Positions 1 through 5,718 of a DNA stretch of 5,821 nucleotides are shown piece after piece. The notes beneath the pieces are model-generated. The model did not search any database, had not been told where the DNA came from, and saw only the letters and a program-made list of their open reading frames with translations. The DNA lies in the NCBI GenBank assembly GCA_034437275.1, contig DAOTUD010000059.1:1-5821 (forward strand), in the 5' to 3' direction. Source of the stretch: TC-15 sp034437275. GTDB taxonomy: Bacteria > Chloroflexota > Anaerolineae > Aggregatilineales > Aggregatilineaceae. The position numbers and the translations under genes are program-made. The stretch's first letter is position 1, and the number at the start of each line of letters is the position of its first letter.

Positions 1-17
1 CTGTAGTTTCGCCAAAA
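1..17 (+). repeat. IS left terminal inverted repeat (IRL)
   Basis: CTGTAGTTTCGCCAAAA, an exact reverse complement of bases 1477-1493. It lies at the transposase 3' end. The match stops at base 18 (A against T in the other end). Whether the repeat extends left of base 1 cannot be seen. Confidence 0.93.
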
Positions 18-30
18 ACACGGAAAAGCG

Positions 31-53
31 AAAGAACGAACCCGATGTTCTTT
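31..53. terminator. Candidate hairpin in the IS left end, possible transposase terminator
   Basis: A perfect 7-bp inverted repeat (AAAGAAC at 31-37, GTTCTTT at 47-53) with a 9-nt loop lies downstream of the transposase stop. On the minus strand it is followed by CGCTTTT, only a short T-tract. The stem is AT-rich and weak, so this could be a modest terminator or a transposase-binding feature. A second small palindrome, GCACTC at 130-135 with GAGTGC at 140-145, overlaps the stop codon. The remaining left-end bases (18-30 and 54-129) hold nothing else I recognise. Confidence 0.3.
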
Positions 54-133
54 AACAATAGACACGCCGAAGCAGCCCAGACCGCGCAGGTGGACTGAAC
101 AAGCGTGAGATAGCGGGAACTGACAAGCGGCAC

Positions 134-1402
134 TCAAATGAGTGCGGGCGCGAAGCGGTCCATAACCTGATCCAGGTCACCGGTCTGGATCGCCATTTCG
201 CAGGCCGCGCGCAAGGTTTGGCGGGCATGGTCGAGGCGTTCCTGACGGATCACGTCGGCAGGGGTTTTGAAGCATGCCGGCTGGGTGGCGACGCGCCATT
301 CGAGAAAAGCGAGCGCCAGCCAACAGGTGACATAATACTTCTCGATAGCTTCAAAGGACCGCAGGCGGAAATCGCCGAGGCCAAGGCGGGTTTTGAGGTA
401 CAAATTCGCCACTTCACAAGGCCAGCGTTTCTGATACCAAGACAGCGCCCGATGGGCGCTCAACGACAGGTCGGTGGTCATGAAGTACCGAGGTTTCCGG
501 TCGTTGGGATGCCGTTTGGAGATGAAAACGCGGACGGTACCAGCGACGTGATTGAGCGTGCCGGTGAGGTCACGCACCAGATAGGTGCGTGGGGTGTCCG
601 CAGCGGTGAGCGTGATACGCGTATACCGCTTGTGCCGTAAGCGCTGGCGGTGCTGGGCGAGTTGGGTACCATTGAGCACCCGGTTGGACCGTAAGGCGCA
701 AATCACATGCCAGTCGCGGCGGCGACACCATTGGATGAGTTTGGCTGCCGCGTACCAGCTATCGAACAAGACATAGACCGGATAGTCAGCCGGGATAAGC
801 GGCGCGACTTCATGCAACATAGTCCGCGCCAGGCTGATTTTGCTGCGAAACTTGAGCCGCTGGGCTTTGGGACGACCCCGGTTGAGCCGCCGCACCGTCT
901 TTTCACGCAGATAGAGGCGCATATCCACCGTGAAACTGAACGGGCCGACATGCAAGCGCAGCAAGATAAACACCATCCCGTTTTTGTAGACCTGATGACC
1001 CGGTCGGCTTTCCGTATGGTCGTGGTGCCAATCGACCCCTTCCAAATGGCGTGTCGCTTGACCTTTGACCGTCAAACTGTCGTCTAGACTGAGAAACACC
1101 AGGTGCGCTGCTCCGACTGTCTGGGCTAACCGCAGGGCAGTGCGCACCAGAAAACTACGCAAAGGCGACCGAATCAAATTGGCCGTCCAGGGGCTTTCGC
1201 GGAAGGTATCCGCCATCGCCTTGGGGTCAGGTTGCTCCACATGCAACCGGCTCAAGTCGGATAGCGTTTTGCGGCCTTGCCCCACTATCAACCCGGCGAT
1301 GACATTCAGCACATGGTCGCGTTGGGGGCGTGATAGACTCACTTGGAGCGCCAGCATGAATGCCATCAGGGTGGGGGTGTGCTGTATAATGATAGGGAGC
1401 AT
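134..1402 (-). CDS. DDE transposase, IS4 superfamily (possibly IS701-like), 422 aa
   Basis: This enzyme should cut and join the ends of the surrounding IS. The catalytic triad is visible: first Asp in LSLDDS (D107, or D108), second Asp in YVLFDSWY (D214), and Glu E330 within YQKRWPCEVANLYLK. That last motif fits the Y-(2)-R-(3)-E-(6)-K signature of the IS4 superfamily exactly (Y323, R326, E330, K337). The N-terminal 100 residues are helical and basic in places, as expected of an end-binding domain. The ATG at 1402 is preceded by a strong Shine-Dalgarno, GGAAGGA at 1407-1413, with 4 nt spacing, so the start is well supported. The start codon lies within one arm of a 13-bp inverted repeat (see 1395-1464). 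No frameshift or internal stop is present, so it is probably functional. Family placement below superfamily level is uncertain. Confidence 0.93.
   Translation of the reverse strand: MLPIIIQHTPTLMAFMLALQVSLSRPQRDHVLNVIAGLIVGQGRKTLSDLSRLHVEQPDPKAMADTFRESPWTANLIRSPLRSFLVRTALRLAQTVGAAHLVFLSLDDSLTVKGQATRHLEGVDWHHDHTESRPGHQVYKNGMVFILLRLHVGPFSFTVDMRLYLREKTVRRLNRGRPKAQRLKFRSKISLARTMLHEVAPLIPADYPVYVLFDSWYAAAKLIQWCRRRDWHVICALRSNRVLNGTQLAQHRQRLRHKRYTRITLTAADTPRTYLVRDLTGTLNHVAGTVRVFISKRHPNDRKPRYFMTTDLSLSAHRALSWYQKRWPCEVANLYLKTRLGLGDFRLRSFEAIEKYYVTCWLALAFLEWRVATQPACFKTPADVIRQERLDHARQTLRAACEMAIQTGDLDQVMDRFAPALI
1385..1390 (+). promoter_or_regulatory. Candidate -10 (TATAAT) for an outward antisense transcript
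   Basis: A perfect TATAAT sits on the plus strand just inside the transposase gene. A transcript from it would start near 1397 and run antisense through the transposase start codon, its ribosome-binding site and leader, then out of the IS. No good -35 hexamer lies 16-18 bp upstream (GCCATC at 17 bp spacing), so the promoter is weak evidence only. The arrangement recalls the antisense RNA-OUT of IS10, a different family. Confidence 0.25.
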
Positions 1403-1464
1403 GATGTCCTTCCGATCTGATCGGTTTTGAGACCTTGGTCAGTCTCACTGTACATCATGCTCCC
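1395..1464 (-). promoter_or_regulatory. Start-codon-sequestering hairpin in the transposase leader
   Basis: GGGAGCATGATGT at 1395-1407 and ACATCATGCTCCC at 1452-1464 form a perfect 13-bp inverted repeat with a 44-nt interior. The transposase ATG (1402-1400) lies in the 3' arm of the RNA, directly after the Shine-Dalgarno. The interior holds two further palindromes: CCGATC/GATCGG at 1412-1417 and 1419-1424, and TGAGAC/GTCTCA at 1428-1433 and 1442-1447, so the leader could fold as a three-way junction. A transcript entering from outside the IS would contain both arms and hide the start codon; one starting inside, downstream of 1452, would lack the 5' arm and remain translatable. The inverted repeat is seen directly; the control role is inferred by analogy with IS10 and IS50. 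Confidence 0.6.
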
Positions 1465-1476
1465 CTTTTTGACCTA

Positions 1477-1493
1477 TTTTGGCGAAACTACAG
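1477..1493 (-). repeat. IS right terminal inverted repeat (IRR)
   Basis: TTTTGGCGAAACTACAG, the exact reverse complement of bases 1-17, lying on the transposase promoter side. Read on the minus strand it begins CTGTAG, and its TAG is in frame with the interrupted endonuclease gene, ending that reading frame. Homologous coding sequence resumes at base 1494, which supports 1493 as the last IS base. Confidence 0.93.
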
Positions 1494-1712
1494 GTTGATA
1501 TAATAGGGAGCATGAATGCTCAGCGTGATTCCGTAGTCTTCAGCCGTGGCTTTTATGTCCGCACACGTTTTGTCGGAAACGCGCACACTGCGCACCCAGG
1601 CGATCTCCAGGTGATTCAGGCCCAGCACACGCGTATGCTCTATCGCCGCCTGGGTGCCGGATTTCGGCGTGGTCTGGGGGCTGCCAACGGTGCCAAAGCG
1701 TATGGTGCTCAT
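1488..1712 (-). pseudogene. Endonuclease IV-like TIM-barrel gene, 5' fragment truncated by the IS
   Basis: Native sequence covers 1494-1712; the last Leu codon and the TAG stop come from the IS terminus. About 73 native residues remain of a family usually near 280. They start MSTIRFGTVGSP (first barrel strand), continue through LGLNHLEIAWVRSV (second strand) and end LSIHAPYYIN, the third strand, where the His corresponds to the first zinc ligand of endonuclease IV (His69 in E. coli Nfo). All later metal ligands are absent, so the fragment cannot form an active AP endonuclease or sugar-isomerase-like barrel. The ATG at 1712 is preferred over upstream codons because GAAAGGA (1722-1728) sits 9 nt ahead and homology begins there. 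The missing 3' part would lie beyond base 1. The exact subfamily (DNA repair Nfo against related TIM-barrel proteins) is uncertain. Confidence 0.82.
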
Positions 1713-1760
1713 GATGATGTTTCCTTTCGATAGGTAACGCCACCAAACAAAGAGGTAGCT
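1713..1760. promoter_or_regulatory. 48-bp divergent intergenic region
   Basis: This gap separates the start codons of the broken endonuclease-like gene (minus) and the M50-like gene (plus). It holds both ribosome-binding sites: GAAAGGA on the minus strand at 1722-1728 and AGAGG on the plus strand at 1751-1755, 5 nt from the ATG. I see no clear -35/-10 pair in either direction, so promoters must be non-consensus, overlapping, or inside the flanking coding sequence. Confidence 0.4.
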
Positions 1761-2666
1761 ATGTCGATCCAAGAAATGAATGCAGGCCAACGACGCGATC
1801 TAACGCTGGCGCTGGTGGCCTTTGGTATTGCGTTTGTGCTGTGGCAGATACAAGGCCTGTTCTTCATAACATATCCGTTTCGGCTGTTTGTGACCATGAT
1901 TCACGAACTGGGGCACGGTCTGTCCGCCATGTTGACCGGTGGTGAATTCGTCAAGTTCGAAGTTAGCAAACGTGGTGCAGGGCTGGCCACTACCCGGCCC
2001 GGCGTGCGCTTTGTGATCATTCAGGCGGGCTACCTGGGGACTGTGATCTTCGGTGCGGTGCTGCTGTTTTTGGCCAACCGCACCAAACGCCCCGGCGCCG
2101 TCGCCATCGGCGTGGGGACGTTCCTCATCATCCTGACCGTGCTGTTCTCGGGCATTGAACTCGCCAGACTCGGCCTGCTCGAAACGCTGATCGTGGGCGC
2201 GATCAGCGCGATGGCGCTCTACATGATCCTGGTGAGTGAAACCAACCAGGGCCGTTACGTCGGGCTGGCGATGGCCGGCATCGGCGGGGTGCTGCTCGTC
2301 ACCTTTGCCGGGGGCGGCAACGTCACGCTGACGGTCAGCGTCGGCGTCATCAGCGGCGCGCTGCTGATCCTGCTCGGTTACTATGGCAGCCGCAACATGA
2401 CAGTCATCACGCTGGATTTTCTGGCGTTCCTGACCGGGCTGCAGGCGATCACCGACGCATGGGTGCTGCTGCAAATTATCTCGCTGTCCAAATCAATTAT
2501 GCCAGCGAACGATGCGTCAACGATGGCGAGTGAGATCGGCGGGCCGGCGGCGCTGTGGGCTGTGCTGTGGATTGCGCTGGATATCATCATTTTCGGTGCG
2601 GCGGTCTACCTGACTTTTATCCGCCCTATCCAGACCGAAAAAAGCGCCGAACAGGCCGCCGCCTGA
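1761..2666 (+). CDS. M50B-like membrane zinc metalloprotease, 301 aa
   Basis: A polytopic membrane protein with the zinc motif HELGH at residues 48-52 (two His ligands and the catalytic Glu), followed by LTGGEFVKFEVS and a GYLG segment at 90-93. This arrangement is typical of the M50B-like peptidase family rather than classical RseP/SpoIVFB enzymes. Hydrophobic segments fall roughly at residues 13-37, 40-60, 82-105, 111-128, 137-157, 166-183, 187-206, 214-240 and 262-287. No PDZ or CBS domain is present. Candidate third metal ligands are D232 (ITDAW) and D251 (NDAS), followed by the GPAALWAVLW helix. The charged tail (residues 288-301) is probably cytoplasmic. The ATG at 1761 has AGAGG five nt upstream. 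The substrate is unknown and no partner is next to it. It could be a non-proteolytic relative, but the key motif is intact. Confidence 0.85.
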   Translation: MSIQEMNAGQRRDLTLALVAFGIAFVLWQIQGLFFITYPFRLFVTMIHELGHGLSAMLTGGEFVKFEVSKRGAGLATTRPGVRFVIIQAGYLGTVIFGAVLLFLANRTKRPGAVAIGVGTFLIILTVLFSGIELARLGLLETLIVGAISAMALYMILVSETNQGRYVGLAMAGIGGVLLVTFAGGGNVTLTVSVGVISGALLILLGYYGSRNMTVITLDFLAFLTGLQAITDAWVLLQIISLSKSIMPANDASTMASEIGGPAALWAVLWIALDIIIFGAAVYLTFIRPIQTEKSAEQAAA

Positions 2667-2684
2667 ACGCCGTCCGCGTGGAAT

Positions 2685-2706
2685 TCCGGCACTACTCGCT
2701 GCCGGA
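2685..2706. terminator. Small hairpin between convergent genes, weak terminator candidate
   Basis: TCCGGCA at 2685-2691 pairs with TGCCGGA at 2700-2706 around an 8-nt loop. It lies 18 bp after the stop of the M50-like gene and covers the stop codon of the converging membrane-protein gene. The stem is GC-rich, but neither strand has a following T-tract, so it is not a standard intrinsic terminator. It is the only structure I see in the 25-bp convergent gap. Confidence 0.25.
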
Positions 2707-3129
2707 CGAGTCCTCCGGGCCAAAGACAGCGTAGATGACCACCCCGGACGATGCGAACAAAATGCCACTGACCAACACAATCGCCTGCAAGCCGCCCAGC
2801 AAGGGCCGCGCGTCATCAGGGCCGGGATGGCTGCCAAAGCCCAACACATCCGCCAGCCCGCCCGCTGCCGCCACCAGCAGGCCGGTCAGCGTCAGGCGAA
2901 TGCCGATATCCTGCGCTAATGTACTGGACGTGTGGGGATAGAACGCCTGCTTGACGAAAATATAGGCCGCCAGGAAAAGCAAACTAAATCCGGCCAGAAT
3001 CACCAACACCTGCAACACGCCAACACCCGCAGTCGCTTCCAGCCCGATGATGCCGGGGAACAGCCCGATCAACACGATCACCACCCCCAGCGTGCCGATG
3101 GTGATGCTCAGTTGTACATACCGTTCCAT
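2692..3129 (-). CDS. Four-helix integral membrane protein of unknown function, 145 aa
   Basis: I do not recognise this family. Four hydrophobic segments are visible at about residues 8-30, 36-59, 76-98 and 112-136. The loop between helices 3 and 4 reads DVLGFGSHPGPDDARP, the most distinctive part, and the C-terminus is acidic (PEDSSGSE). There is no signal peptide apart from the first helix, and no cysteine pair or obvious enzymatic motif. The start is well supported: ATG at 3129 begins 2 bp after the dipeptidase stop, with AGGCGG inside the end of that gene as ribosome-binding site, so translation is probably coupled. It is the last gene of the minus-strand operon. It may be a conserved lineage-specific protein. 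Confidence 0.75.
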   Translation of the reverse strand: MERYVQLSITIGTLGVVIVLIGLFPGIIGLEATAGVGVLQVLVILAGFSLLFLAAYIFVKQAFYPHTSSTLAQDIGIRLTLTGLLVAAAGGLADVLGFGSHPGPDDARPLLGGLQAIVLVSGILFASSGVVIYAVFGPEDSSGSE

Positions 3130-3131
3130 TG

Positions 3132-4223
3132 TTACCGCCTGTCCGGGAGTGCCGCACGCAAAACACGCAAAAAGTTACCGCCCAGAACGGCATCGATGGC
3201 GTCTGGTTCGAAGTCCCGGTCGGCTAACATGGCCCCCATCCCCCACAGATCATCGACTGTTTCCAGCCCCACCGGCGTCGATTCCGAGCCAAAACCCCCG
3301 TCGAAATCGCTGCCGATGCCGACATGCCGCGCGCTGCCGGTCACCTGGCAGATGTGGTCTATCGCGGCAAACACGGTATCCATCGTGACCGCGTCTTTCC
3401 GGTCGCCGGGCATCCAGCCGTCCACCAGAAACGCATTGTACAGCACAACGCCGATCACGCCATCCCGTTCGGCGATGCGGCGGATGATGTCGTCGGACAG
3501 GTTACGGTCCGGACGCGCGGGGCGGAAGCGCAGCGGATTCGAGTGGCTGGCGATCAACGGGCCTTCGTAACGGTCCAGGGCTTCCAGGCAAGCTTCGGGG
3601 GCCATGTGCGACAGGTCCAACACCATCTTGTACTCGGCCATCACCTCCAGCAGTTCGCGCCCCAGGTCGGTCAGCGGGCCGACCGCTTTGGACCCACCGC
3701 TGTAGCGGGTCGCGCTCCAGGCCGGGCCGACCATGCGCAGCCCGCGCGCGTACCACTCCTCCAGTTGAGCCGGCTCGATGATCGGGTCCGCGCCCTCCAT
3801 CAGCAGCACCAGCCCCACATGATGATCAGCCAGTTCGGTGCCTGCGGCCCACGTCGCCAGCACCGCGTCAAGCTCCGCCTGGGTGCGCACCAGGTCCACC
3901 CGTTCGTGCTCGTCGGCCAGCCGATGATAGTAGTCGATCTGGCGCTGCGCGTGGCCATACGCCTGCTGCGGCGTTTCGTACAGGATTTTTTCGTCCGGGT
4001 AGAGTTTGGCCCAGGCGGGCGCGGTGAAGATCGTCGCCCCGATCAACGCCACCCGGCCCAGAATCGCTTCGGGGAAGCCCGTCATGCACCAGCCGTAACG
4101 CCGGAGAAAGGTCGGATCGGTTTCACGACGGCGCTTGTCCCACGCGCTGCGCATGAACTCCCGGCCATTGTTGAAGTAATTCCAGGCGATATCTTGATGT
4201 GCGTCAAAAACAATGGTGGTCAT
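3132..4223 (-). CDS. Membrane dipeptidase-type zinc peptidase, family M19, 363 aa
   Basis: This is a TIM-barrel metallopeptidase of the renal dipeptidase family, which hydrolyses dipeptides, including ones with D-residues at the C-terminal position in some members. The motifs appear in the family order: DAHQD (ligands H9 and D11), LLMEGADP (bridging E143), LDLSHM (H206), IASHSN (H227), RPDRNLSDD (around 236-245) and GIGSDFDGG (D306, catalytic-site Asp), then GGNFLRV near the end. Length fits bacterial M19 proteins. There is no signal peptide or membrane anchor, so a cytoplasmic location is expected, unlike the GPI-anchored animal enzyme. The ATG at 4223 places DAHQD seven residues in, as is usual. 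It starts 6 bp after the Dsb-like gene and ends 2 bp before the four-helix gene. The ribosome-binding site is weak (GTGAG), so coupling to the upstream gene is likely. Substrate is not predictable from sequence. Confidence 0.92.
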   Translation of the reverse strand: MTTIVFDAHQDIAWNYFNNGREFMRSAWDKRRRETDPTFLRRYGWCMTGFPEAILGRVALIGATIFTAPAWAKLYPDEKILYETPQQAYGHAQRQIDYYHRLADEHERVDLVRTQAELDAVLATWAAGTELADHHVGLVLLMEGADPIIEPAQLEEWYARGLRMVGPAWSATRYSGGSKAVGPLTDLGRELLEVMAEYKMVLDLSHMAPEACLEALDRYEGPLIASHSNPLRFRPARPDRNLSDDIIRRIAERDGVIGVVLYNAFLVDGWMPGDRKDAVTMDTVFAAIDHICQVTGSARHVGIGSDFDGGFGSESTPVGLETVDDLWGMGAMLADRDFEPDAIDAVLGGNFLRVLRAALPDRR

Positions 4224-4229
4224 CGTAGA

Positions 4230-4955
4230 TCACTCACTTAGCTGGTTAACCGTAAATTCAAGCTCCATCACGCTCACCTGCTCCCCGTTGACGAACACAC
4301 TCGGCGTCCCGCGCAGACCGCGCTGCTGGAACTCGTCGCGTGCGGCGTCCAGCACCATCGCCGGGTGATCGTCGTCCATGCAGGTGGCGAACTGGCCGGT
4401 ATCCAGGCCCAGGTTTTCCGCGCCGTTTTTAAGGCGCTCGGAGTCGAACACCCGCAGCCGGAACTCCTCCTGCCAGTGGTAGAGGGCGTCGCTCATCTCC
4501 CAGAATTTCCCCTGCTCTCCGGCACACATGGCCCCTTTCGCAGCCTCGCCGGCCCCCATGCCGATATGCGGGATCGGGACGAAGACGACCTGCACCTCAC
4601 CGGCTTCGACGCGATCCAGCATCTCGACAAACTGCTCCTGATGCAGATCGCGGCAGTGGGGGCAGGAAAAGCTCGAAAAATCCTCAACCAGGATCGGCGC
4701 ATTCGGATCACCCAGGCGCGGAAAGCCCTGCGCCGTCGTCCCGCGTGCCAGCCCTTCGTACCGTGTGCGCGTGCCGTCCGGGATCGGCGCGTCCAGCGGC
4801 ATGAAATAGTACAGCCCAAATCCGCCGCCCAGCAGCAGCACCATCCCAACCATCACCACCAACCAGATCGGCACCCGGCGGCGCGGTTTGATCTGTTGTG
4901 ACAGGTCGTCTAATGTGTTTCTTTTCGTCATAATACTTTCATCGTCGTCTATCAC
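4230..4955 (-). CDS. Membrane-anchored DsbA-like thiol-disulfide oxidoreductase, 241 aa
   Basis: A thioredoxin-fold protein with active site CPHC at residues 98-101, the same dipeptide as E. coli DsbA, and the cis-proline motif GTPSVFVNG at 216-224 (P218). The N-terminus is cytoplasmic and basic (KPRRR), followed by one transmembrane helix at about 29-51, so the catalytic domain should face outside the membrane and oxidise or isomerise disulfides in exported proteins. Two extra cysteines, C144 (GAMCAGEQGKFWEM) and C192, could form a second, structural or relay disulfide. The start is ambiguous: GTG at 4955 overlaps the HAD stop by 4 bp, while an in-frame ATG at 4931 gives 233 residues with the anchor and domain unchanged. 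GAAAG precedes the ATG at a short distance and CAGGG precedes the GTG. No re-oxidising partner (DsbB or VKOR) is in the window. Confidence 0.9.
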   Translation of the reverse strand: MIDDDESIMTKRNTLDDLSQQIKPRRRVPIWLVVMVGMVLLLGGGFGLYYFMPLDAPIPDGTRTRYEGLARGTTAQGFPRLGDPNAPILVEDFSSFSCPHCRDLHQEQFVEMLDRVEAGEVQVVFVPIPHIGMGAGEAAKGAMCAGEQGKFWEMSDALYHWQEEFRLRVFDSERLKNGAENLGLDTGQFATCMDDDHPAMVLDAARDEFQQRGLRGTPSVFVNGEQVSVMELEFTVNQLSE

Positions 4956-5707
4956 TCACGCCAGCCCTGCACCAGCGGCAGCAGGTCGGGCAGGCCGGTT
5001 ATCGTCGCATCCGGGGCAACCTCGATCCCCTCGGGCAGCCAGTGGCGCGGCTGTTCGATCCACACCCCGCGCAGCCCGGCTTGCTGAGCGCCCCACACAT
5101 CGAAATACAGGCTGTCCCCGACGTACACCGCTTCTTGCGGCGCAAGCCCCAGCGCCTCCAGCCCCAGCTTGAAGATCGCCGGGTGCGGTTTCCAGGCTTC
5201 GACATCCGCCGAAAATACCAGATGCTCAAGGTACGGCGTCACGCCATAGCGATCGAGGTCCTGGCGGTGGAATGCGCCGGGCCAATGTGTGTTGGAAATC
5301 AGGCCGACGCGAAAACCCTGGTCGCGCAGCGCCCGCAGTGTGTCGACGGCTCCATCCAGCGGGCGCACCGTCGCCTGGATGGCGGCCATATACGCCTGTC
5401 CCAGCGCCTCGATGCTCGCCTGGGGGAGATCGTCGTGGACATTCCACAAGGCCAGGATGTGGCGCATCAGCTTGTAGAGCTTGAGGTCCTGCACAGCGTG
5501 CGCGTCCAGGTTCATCCACAACGTCTGCGCATAATCCCAGGCCGCCTGGAGCGCTTCGTCCTCCGGCGGAAGGGTATAGCCCTGCGCAGCCAGTTGGCGG
5601 TAGACATGCTGCGCGCCGCGCTTTTCCATGCCTTCCCAGTGCTCGCCGGGCGGGGTGTAGTGCAGCAGGGTCCCGCCCATGTCGAAGATCAAACCATGCA
5701 GTGGCAT
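4952..5707 (-). CDS. HAD-superfamily hydrolase, 251 aa
   Basis: Probably a phosphatase on a small phosphorylated metabolite. Motif I is FDMGGTLL with nucleophile D9; motif II is LISNT (S138, N139, T140); motif III is K173 in EAWKPHP; motif IV is VGDSLYFDVWGA with D198 and D203. The helical insert between motif I and II (about 20-115) is a cap of the type seen in phosphoglycolate phosphatase and haloacid dehalogenase relatives. The odd point is motif I: the second Asp of the usual DxD is Gly (G11), although DxGGTL variants are known in HAD proteins. The ATG at 5707 has AAGGGGA 7 nt upstream, overlapping the stop of the preceding gene, which lies 11 bp away. Its stop overlaps the Dsb-like gene. 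The substrate cannot be told. Confidence 0.9.
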   Translation of the reverse strand: MPLHGLIFDMGGTLLHYTPPGEHWEGMEKRGAQHVYRQLAAQGYTLPPEDEALQAAWDYAQTLWMNLDAHAVQDLKLYKLMRHILALWNVHDDLPQASIEALGQAYMAAIQATVRPLDGAVDTLRALRDQGFRVGLISNTHWPGAFHRQDLDRYGVTPYLEHLVFSADVEAWKPHPAIFKLGLEALGLAPQEAVYVGDSLYFDVWGAQQAGLRGVWIEQPRHWLPEGIEVAPDATITGLPDLLPLVQGWRE

Positions 5708-5718
5708 CGGAGTCCCCT

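Larger units (their letters stand above)
1..1493 (-). mobile_element. Complete insertion sequence, IS4-superfamily type, 1493 bp
   Basis: The element is bounded by a perfect 17-bp inverted repeat at bases 1-17 and 1477-1493 and carries one transposase gene that fills most of its length on the minus strand. Non-coding ends are about 116 bp on the left and about 75 bp between the transposase start and the right repeat. One DDE gene, short perfect ends and a size near 1.5 kb fit the IS4 superfamily; an IS701-like group is possible but not proven. The right end interrupts an endonuclease IV-like gene. The left end coincides with the first base of the window, so target-site duplication cannot be checked. 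The element looks intact: open reading frame unbroken, both ends present. Confidence 0.93.

Noticed and set aside
1441..1493. Minus-strand promoter for the transposase with a TACAGT -10
   Set aside because: The -10 matches 4 of 6 bases and the -35 at proper spacing only 3 of 6, too weak to annotate, although its position would suit a start downstream of the hairpin's 5' arm.
1469..1504. TTGACC at 1469-1474 with TATAAT at 1499-1504 as an outward promoter spanning the IS end
   Set aside because: The spacing is 24 bp, well beyond the usual 16-18 bp, so a hybrid promoter is unlikely.
1479..1733. Plus-strand reading frame across the IS right end
   Set aside because: It starts inside the inverted repeat and runs antisense to the endonuclease-like fragment; no recognisable domain.
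1800..2474. Minus-strand reading frame opposite the M50-like gene
   Set aside because: Very rich in Gln, Asp, His and Arg with no hydrophobic core; the plus strand encodes a recognisable membrane protease.
3324..4241. Long plus-strand reading frame opposite the M19 dipeptidase gene
   Set aside because: It mirrors a clearly recognised gene, has a biased His/Arg/Gln/Val composition typical of antisense frames in GC-rich DNA, and shows no known motif.
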